Origin: Pseudomonadota bacterium
Lineage (GTDB): Bacteria > Myxococcota_A > Polyangia > Polyangiales > Polyangiaceae
Direction: 5' to 3'
Assembly: GCA_023423895.1 (NCBI GenBank)
Contig: JAFAER010000229.1
Location: forward strand, 1 to 64,000
Length of the DNA stretch: 64,000 nucleotides
Position numbers and translations under genes: made by a program. Positions within the stretch are counted from its first letter, which is position 1. Each line of letters begins with the position of its first letter. The notes under the pieces are model-generated. The model searched no databases. It was given only the letters and a program-made list of their open reading frames with translations, and had not been told where the DNA came from. Shown here piece after piece: positions 55,159 through 61,301 of the stretch.

Positions 55159-56214
55159 TCAACACGTGCGGCGGACCTCGAAGCCGAGGGCCGCGAGCGC
55201 ACGGACGAGAGCGCGGCCGAGCGTGGAGGAGGTCCGCAGATGCGCAATGCCGAGGTCCAGGCGCGCGAGATGATGGCTCATCTCCGCGCTCACCCCTGAC
55301 AACGTCGCCGTCCCGCCCATGATGCGAACGGACCTGGCGATCGCGTCGAGGCGCGCCGCGAGTTGATCGTCCGCCCGCTCGAGACCAGTGAGATCGAGAA
55401 GGACCTCGGGCGACTTGGTGGTCGACATCGCCGTCAGGATGCGCTCCGTCGCGACCTCCGCCTGATCGGCATCGAGCGCCCCGATCATCGGAACGAGCAG
55501 CAGTCCGTCCCAGAGCTGGATCACCGGCGCAGCAAGACGCTCGATCTCGAGACGTTGCGCACGAATCGTGGCCAGCTGCTCCTCGAGCCTGCCCCGCTGC
55601 TGCTCGAGCACCTCCGCGCGTCTCTCCGCCTCCTGGCGAGCATGTTCGATCCGCCTGGCCTCGATCCCGTCGAGGAACGGGACGGCGATGCTGGCGAAGC
55701 GCCGCGCCAGATCGATGTGACGCGGGCTGAAGAACGCCCGCTCCGAATGCACCGCGATCATGATCGCGCTGCCTCGCTGGGTGATCAGGGGCAGGTGAAG
55801 CGCGGAGCAGACCGCCGACCTCACGCTGTCCGGCTGCACCCTCCACTCGGGGACGACACCCACGTCGAACACGGCCACCGGCGTGCCCTTGAGGACGCGC
55901 TGGAGGAGCGCCCCGGCCTCCCACCTCGAGCGAGCAAACGAGGGGCTCGTGCTCGCCTTCGCGACGAACGCGCCATCGCCTTCGTCCACGAGGAGCACGG
56001 TCGCGTCGGCGCGGAAGACATCGCGCGCCGTCTCCAGCATCTCCTCTTCGATCCGCTCCAGCGATCGCGCGATGGCCATCCGCTGGAGCCCCGCGAGGAG
56101 CGCCTCCGCCTCGACACGCACCTTGCGCTCGGCATCGAGCGCCTGCTCCGTCCGGACGAGCGCTTCACGGAGGCGCTCGCGCTCTGCGACCTCGGCCGAC
56201 TTCTCGGTTCCCAT
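55159..56214 (-). CDS. GAF-coiled coil-STAS signalling protein
   Basis: 351 aa. A short coiled coil (~8-45), then a GAF-like domain (~48-185: ETARDVFRADATVLLVDEGDG, LHLPLITQRGSAIMIAVHS), a second coiled coil (ARQEAERRAEVLEQQRGRLEEQ) and a C-terminal STAS domain (~232-345: APVIQLWDGLLLVPMIGALD, PEVLLDLTGL, IMGGTATLSGVS). This is the RsbR/stressosome-like layout, with GAF in place of the globin-like sensor. It starts 10 bp after the FIST gene and is likely co-transcribed with it. Confidence 0.85.
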   Translation of the reverse strand: MGTEKSAEVAERERLREALVRTEQALDAERKVRVEAEALLAGLQRMAIARSLERIEEEMLETARDVFRADATVLLVDEGDGAFVAKASTSPSFARSRWEAGALLQRVLKGTPVAVFDVGVVPEWRVQPDSVRSAVCSALHLPLITQRGSAIMIAVHSERAFFSPRHIDLARRFASIAVPFLDGIEARRIEHARQEAERRAEVLEQQRGRLEEQLATIRAQRLEIERLAAPVIQLWDGLLLVPMIGALDADQAEVATERILTAMSTTKSPEVLLDLTGLERADDQLAARLDAIARSVRIMGGTATLSGVSAEMSHHLARLDLGIAHLRTSSTLGRALVRALAALGFEVRRTC

Positions 56215-56224
56215 CTTTGTCCGA

Positions 56225-57421
56225 TCAGTCCGCCGTGAAGACGGTCACGGAGATCATCAGATTGCCGTGGCGGTTTTCGCCTCCGACCATGCACCCCTGC
56301 TCGCCGAACGTGAAGCTCCCCAGGAACGGCCGTCCCGAGAGGGCGGCGTCGAGCCCGTCGACGACCTCGTTCATCCGTTCCTTCACCGTGAGCATGCAGC
56401 CGGCACAGAAGATCACGAGCGCACCCGCGATCGCGTCGGCGCGCAGTGCGTTTCGAACGAGGACCTCCTCGGCGACCCTGCCCGCACGTTCGACGAGCCC
56501 GTCGATCGAGCCGACCATGAGGTGAACGACGTCGCCCTCTTCGACATCCGCAAACAGGCTCAGCGCTCCATCGGCGGTCACCGAGTCCGGATGTGCGAGG
56601 CGGTAATAGGGAACACCAGCCGCCGAGCCGACCTCGCGTCCGAGCGGGTGGAGCGAGGTCCGCGCGAGGATGTTGCCGCCGCCGTCCAGCACGTCGCGGA
56701 TGATCCCACCCGTCCACTCGTCGTAGACCTGCGCCGCGGGTCGACCGTCGATCTCGACAATCTTGCGGCCGTCCGCGCGCGTCACTCGCCCGCGCTTGCC
56801 CTCCGGCGAGTAGCCGCTCAGGAACGCCGACGCGACGCGACCGCTCGTGAAGAGAGCGCTCACGACGATCGCGTCGCTGAACGTCTCCCGAGCGGTGAAC
56901 TGCTTCCATTGCCCCTGGACGGCATTGTCCGCCGAGCTGCCTCCGACGATCGGGACCTCCGAGCCGATCACCGACTCGATCGCCCGGAGCACCGTCTCCT
57001 CCGTCCCCGGCGCAGCAGAGAGCCAGACGAGCGCCGGGACCTCGCCGGGACGACCAGCGACCTCTACAGCCTCGCGGATCGCCTCGCGTGCGGCGCCTGC
57101 CGGATCCGAGCCTGCGCGCTTGGCGCCGACACCGAACGCGCCCGCATCGTCGGCGATCGCGAAGAGCCCCAGGCCGGCTCCCTCGTGGCTGTGAAAGCCA
57201 GCGCGGGTCATCGCGCCGAGACACGAAGTGCTCCCGTGAAGCACGGCTCCGGGCGCGAACGCCGCCAGCTCACGGCGGACGACGTCGATGTCATGGGCAA
57301 CGGAGGGCTGCGCCAGGATCCATCGCGGAGCGCCGCCGAGCGCCTTCGAGAACTCGCTGATGGCGTGCCTTACTGCCGTCGTCGTGTCGGCCTCCACGCT
57401 GAAGGCTGTACCGATCTGCAT
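56225..57421 (-). CDS. FIST-domain sensor protein
   Basis: 398 aa from ATG 57421 (MQIGTAFSVEAD); the frame continues upstream to 58432 but that part is antisense to the next gene. N-terminal FIST domain (VLHGSTSCLGAM, VPIVGGSSADNAVQG) and C-terminal FIST_C (YYRLAHPDS, AGALVIFCAGCMLTVKERMNEV, FLGSFTFGEQG). FIST proteins are proposed small-ligand (amino acid) sensors in signal transduction. No output domain is attached; the GAF-STAS protein encoded next is the plausible partner. Confidence 0.88.
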   Translation of the reverse strand: MQIGTAFSVEADTTTAVRHAISEFSKALGGAPRWILAQPSVAHDIDVVRRELAAFAPGAVLHGSTSCLGAMTRAGFHSHEGAGLGLFAIADDAGAFGVGAKRAGSDPAGAAREAIREAVEVAGRPGEVPALVWLSAAPGTEETVLRAIESVIGSEVPIVGGSSADNAVQGQWKQFTARETFSDAIVVSALFTSGRVASAFLSGYSPEGKRGRVTRADGRKIVEIDGRPAAQVYDEWTGGIIRDVLDGGGNILARTSLHPLGREVGSAAGVPYYRLAHPDSVTADGALSLFADVEEGDVVHLMVGSIDGLVERAGRVAEEVLVRNALRADAIAGALVIFCAGCMLTVKERMNEVVDGLDAALSGRPFLGSFTFGEQGCMVGGENRHGNLMISVTVFTAD

Positions 57422-57576
57422 TCTTCCAGGTTCGCTCCGGTCGCACTCCCGAAACAAGGCCTTCGCGCCGAGGCCGGCGGCCAGTTTCGATTTCGACCGC
57501 GTCCGCAGCGATCGATGAAGCGAGAGCTGCGGCGCCGAGCCCCCATCCACCGAGGGCACGACTCGACGCGTGCGCC

Positions 57577-59538
57577 TCAACGCATCGGATACTTCAGCGG
57601 GCCCAGCTTCCACTCCGTTAGCAACGGAATGCGCGCGCCCGGCCCCGACTGGCGCACGGCGCGCGCGCAGTCGTCGACAGGCAGCCGCCGAGGCCCGAAC
57701 GGGGACGCGTCGGACGCGTCGGAGTCCATGAGCAGCGTCGGCGTGTCGATGCCGTAGTCGTCTGGGTGGCCCGGCTCGTCGAGGATCACGTGCCCGAGCT
57801 CGTGCGCCAACGTGAGGCTCGTCCGGCGGGCGCGGACGCCGGCGCGGTCGAGGATGACGACGTTGCGCATGCTCGAGCCGTCGCTGCCGATGAACGACTC
57901 GCCGATGCGGCCGCCGCCCCCGAAGAACGGAACGACGATGACCTCGATGGTGCGTGGATCGCCGTCGTCGACCGACTTCACGAGCGCGCGCTCCTCGAGC
58001 GTCCCGGCGACCGAATCGGTGTCGCCGAAGTGCTGGAGGCCGTCGCTCAGGTCCACGGCGCCGACGCTGATGCTCATCGTCGTGTCCGACGACGAGACGA
58101 GCTCCGCGGTCGCGAGCTGACCGTCGGCGCGCCGGAGCGCCACGTCCACGCTCGGCGCAGCGCCGGACGAGATGCGCGCGTTCTCGGAGAGCGCCGCCTT
58201 GAAGCCCGCCTTCTCGGCGACGCGCTGCAGCTCGAGCGCCGCCTGCCGCGTCGACCAGCCCTTCTTCGTCGTGAACGTGAGCGGCTTGCCTTCGACGCGC
58301 AGGCGCACGTCGCCGCCGCTGGCGGGCAGCCCGACGTCGTCGCCGATCGCGACGAGGTAAGGCGGAGGCGGGCTCACGACCTTGACGTCCATCTGCGAGG
58401 TCGGCCCGAACGTGATCCCGCACTGCCCCCACGTCGCCGATGCGACCGCGAGCTCCTGGCGGATCGCGGCGACCGCGCCGGCATCGTTGCCACCAACGGA
58501 GGGAGCACCTCCCGGAGCGAGACGCATGACGATGGGCCGGATGGCGACGCGGTATCGGCCGATCGGCCCGGCGGGCGACTGCCGTGGACCGGCGACCCGA
58601 ATGGCCTGGAGCTTCTTGCCCTTCGCGTCGCGAACGACGATCGCGCCGCCGACCTCCGCCTTGATCGAGCGCGTGTTCACGAGTGGATGCCGCCGATCGA
58701 CGTCATCGAAGACGAAGCGGAGCGGAGCGCTCGCCACGCACGTCAGCTCGGCGCCGTTCTCCGAAGCGCAGGAGGTCCGCGCGAGACGAACGTCGTCGAT
58801 GGAGTCGACCGAGCCACCGTCGGGGCCGACCGACTCGACGGCGATCGTCCCGAGCGACGTCCCCTCCGGCGAGCTGACGACGACGCGGAGCGCGTCCGGA
58901 TCGTCGATGGTCTGATCGACGTCGTCCAGATCGATGCGCGCCGGCGGCGTGCGCTGGAGCGAAGCATGCGCGGCGGCGAGATCGACCGCCTTCTTCTGGC
59001 CGTCGCGCATCCCGACGGCATGGACATCGACGCCGACGCCGACCTCGCGGCCGTTCGGCCAGCGCGCGACGAGCACGGCACGTCCCGGCGAGAGGCCCTG
59101 GAGCTGGGCGCCTGCGGGCAGCCGCTCGCCCCAGCCGAGGAGCCTGCCGTTCGCGAGCAGCCGCGCGTGCTCGCGGCCACGGACCGGCGTGAAGGTCGCC
59201 CCGACGAACCGTGCTTCGAGCGTGACGGCATCGACGCGCGCGGCCGGGTTGACGACGTCACCCTGCGCGTCGGGCCGCTCGTCCGCGTCGTCGTCGTCGA
59301 GATCCGCGATCAGCGTGATTCGCTCCGTGATCGGAGGAACCGTCGACGAGCCGCCGACCGCCGCTTCCGCGTGGACGTTCTTCGCGGCCTTCTCCTGCGC
59401 CGACGCGATGCCGACACCGTGGGCCGACACACCGCTCAGAGCCGCGAGCACCGCGACGAGCACGATGCCCGGAGCGCTCTTCGCGCCCCGACGCGTGTGC
59501 GGGCCGCGATGCGCTCGCCTGTGGACGCGCGAAGACAA
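57577..59538 (-). CDS. Secreted HExxH putative metallopeptidase
   Basis: 653 aa. A basic N-terminus plus hydrophobic stretch (IVLVAVLAALSGVSAHGVG) acts as signal peptide. A long beta-rich region (~60-380) with acidic linkers (ADLDDDDADERPD) follows. Near residue ~600 is LTLAHELGHVILDEPGH: HExxH zinc motif followed by Gly-His, with His at +12 rather than the metzincin +10 spacing, and a downstream LLMDSD Met-turn-like motif. A protease role is suggested by this site. Family not identified with certainty. Confidence 0.7.
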   Translation of the reverse strand: MSSRVHRRAHRGPHTRRGAKSAPGIVLVAVLAALSGVSAHGVGIASAQEKAAKNVHAEAAVGGSSTVPPITERITLIADLDDDDADERPDAQGDVVNPAARVDAVTLEARFVGATFTPVRGREHARLLANGRLLGWGERLPAGAQLQGLSPGRAVLVARWPNGREVGVGVDVHAVGMRDGQKKAVDLAAAHASLQRTPPARIDLDDVDQTIDDPDALRVVVSSPEGTSLGTIAVESVGPDGGSVDSIDDVRLARTSCASENGAELTCVASAPLRFVFDDVDRRHPLVNTRSIKAEVGGAIVVRDAKGKKLQAIRVAGPRQSPAGPIGRYRVAIRPIVMRLAPGGAPSVGGNDAGAVAAIRQELAVASATWGQCGITFGPTSQMDVKVVSPPPPYLVAIGDDVGLPASGGDVRLRVEGKPLTFTTKKGWSTRQAALELQRVAEKAGFKAALSENARISSGAAPSVDVALRRADGQLATAELVSSSDTTMSISVGAVDLSDGLQHFGDTDSVAGTLEERALVKSVDDGDPRTIEVIVVPFFGGGGRIGESFIGSDGSSMRNVVILDRAGVRARRTSLTLAHELGHVILDEPGHPDDYGIDTPTLLMDSDASDASPFGPRRLPVDDCARAVRQSGPGARIPLLTEWKLGPLKYPMR

Positions 59539-59604
59539 CCCAGGAAGTGTATTTGACGCGCGGGTCCCGGGCCAGCCGCGCGCGTCGACTTTTTGGTCGA
59601 GCTC

Positions 59605-60915
59605 CTATTCGAGCCAGCCCCACTGGATCCAGCGGAGCGGGGTCTCGGTCACGACGACGAAGTCGGAGTCGCGATGGCTCGCGTGTGCAGCACGAACGAG
59701 CGCACCCCACGCGACGCTCGAAAGGCAACGCGAAGCGACGAGCTCGTCCGAGAGATCGCGCGCCTTTTCGCGGGTCGCCGACCGCGTGGGTCCGGAGCCG
59801 GAGTCCCAGAGCGCGGCCACCGCGAGCCCGCGGAGCTCATCCCTCTTGCCGTTCAGCGCACAGTCGAGGAGCGCGTCGCGCATGTCCTCACGACCGTGAT
59901 CGCGCGCCAGGTACGACGCCGCGCGCACCGCGACCTCGTCCGTGAGCGGCGTGGCTTTGACGAGGCCCTCGAGCATGGGCTTGCAGCTGAGCGCGCGCGC
60001 CTGCGCCATGCGGAAGAGGAACGTCGTGTCACGATCGGCGCTCGGCCGATCGGAGAGACGCGCGACGAGCTCGACCGTCGGACGCGTCGTCGGCGGTGCC
60101 ACGGGCGGCGCGGCTGGGTTCACGCTCGCCTTCGTCTCCGAGAGTGCCCACGCCACGAGCGACCACGCGGAGCGCGCGCTCGTCGGACCGACCTGCGCCT
60201 TCTGGGTCGCCTCGATCAGCGGGCCGTCGTCGCCGGCCTTCACCGCGACGTCTGCGAGGACGAGCCAGCGACCGAGGTGCCGCTCGGCGCCACGAAGCAC
60301 TCCGAGCGCGGGCCCGACGTGCGCCGGGATCGGCGCGCTACGAGCGAGCGGGACGAAGAGGTCCACGCAAAGCGAGATGCGGTGGCTCTCCTTGATCATC
60401 GGCGCAATCGCCGTGAGGTGCGCGCCGTTCGACTCGCGCCGGCACACGCGCGCGGTCTCCGCGCCGAAGGCGAGATGCGACTGCCGGCTGGCAGCGAGCT
60501 TCGCGAGCGGAGCTGTGAGCGACGTGTCACGGCAGAACGATGCTGCGCTCAACGTCGCGTTGCCGCCGGCATCCTCCGACGCGAGCGCGACCTTGAGCAG
60601 CGCAGGCAGGTGCTTCTCGTCCGCTTCGGCGAGCGTCCGGATCGTCGCCGGGTAGAGCTCACGCGCGTACGAGCCACGACGGATCATGACCTGCGCAGCG
60701 TCGACGAGCGTGCTCCGCAGCGCCGGACTGAGCCGACCCACGGCTCGGAGCGCACCGCCGAGCTTCACTTCGCTCGTCGGCTTGCGTTTGAGAGCTGCGT
60801 CGAGCTCTGCTTCGAACCGGCCGCGCGTCGCCTTGTCGACGATCTCTGCGCGTGCAACCGACGGCTTCCTCGGCAGCGCCTCGATGCGTTTCGCTTTGCT
60901 CGTCTGCGTCGACAT
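59605..60915 (-). CDS. Helical-repeat (HEAT-like) hypothetical protein
   Basis: 436 aa from ATG 60915 (MSTQTSKAKR); ATG 60948 would add 11 residues. No signal peptide. The chain is a series of paired amphipathic helices (ALRAVGRLSPALRSTLVDAA, TIRTLAEADEKHLPALLKVA, RAASYLARDHGREDMRDALL, LRGLAVAALWDSG), HEAT/ARM-like in spacing. No enzymatic motif. Probably a cytoplasmic scaffold; family unknown. Confidence 0.65.
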   Translation of the reverse strand: MSTQTSKAKRIEALPRKPSVARAEIVDKATRGRFEAELDAALKRKPTSEVKLGGALRAVGRLSPALRSTLVDAAQVMIRRGSYARELYPATIRTLAEADEKHLPALLKVALASEDAGGNATLSAASFCRDTSLTAPLAKLAASRQSHLAFGAETARVCRRESNGAHLTAIAPMIKESHRISLCVDLFVPLARSAPIPAHVGPALGVLRGAERHLGRWLVLADVAVKAGDDGPLIEATQKAQVGPTSARSAWSLVAWALSETKASVNPAAPPVAPPTTRPTVELVARLSDRPSADRDTTFLFRMAQARALSCKPMLEGLVKATPLTDEVAVRAASYLARDHGREDMRDALLDCALNGKRDELRGLAVAALWDSGSGPTRSATREKARDLSDELVASRCLSSVAWGALVRAAHASHRDSDFVVVTETPLRWIQWGWLE

Positions 60916-60948
60916 TCCCCCGGGTTCTCCGTGGAGCCGGTTGGTCAC

Positions 60949-61301
60949 CGTGCGCGGTCACCCCGCTCCGTGCACGTAGGTGAAGGTATATCAGAGCGCT
61001 CCTCGCCGTGGCCTTCGATCGAACGCGCGATCGAAAAAAGGCCGCGGGCCGCGTGCATCTCCGCGTGCTCGCGAAGCTCGCAAGGATCGTGCTTGACCAT
61101 CGACGCGCCTTTCGGATCTCCGCGATTGACGATCCTCCGCGGATGCTCGCGGCTCTCGGCGTCGGCGCGATCTTCGCGACCGCGTGCTCCGCAGCCGAAG
61201 AGCGGATCGTCAGCGAGCCACGTGGATGAACGATGGAGCACGAAGCGCGCGCCGGACGATGCCCAGAGCGCGCGCTTCGTCTTCACCCACGCGCGAACAG
61301 C
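60949..61301. other. Intergenic region upstream of the helical-repeat gene
   Basis: Short frames on both strands here are not protein-like. The interval should hold the promoter of the helical-repeat gene and the end of the ileS transcript, including the hairpin at 61240-61280. Confidence 0.5.
61240..61280 (-). terminator. ileS: 13-bp perfect hairpin after ileS
   Basis: ACGAAGCGCGCGC (61240-61252) pairs perfectly with GCGCGCGCTTCGT (61268-61280) around a 15-nt loop, 22 bp beyond the ileS stop. Strong stem, no T-run; likely terminator or RNA 3'-end stabiliser. Confidence 0.55.

Noticed and set aside
57422..58432. N-terminal extension of the FIST gene frame
   Set aside because: The sequence upstream of MQIGTAF is Arg/Ala-rich and antisense to the HExxH gene; the FIST domain begins at the chosen start.
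61013..61040. TCGATCG-AACGCG-CGATCGA hairpin followed by A-run
   Set aside because: The A-run is on the wrong side for a terminator of either neighbouring transcript; the stem is a common GATC-type palindrome.
61008..61229. Short plus-strand frame and overlapping minus frame between the helical-repeat gene and ileS
   Set aside because: Neither has a ribosome site or protein-like composition.
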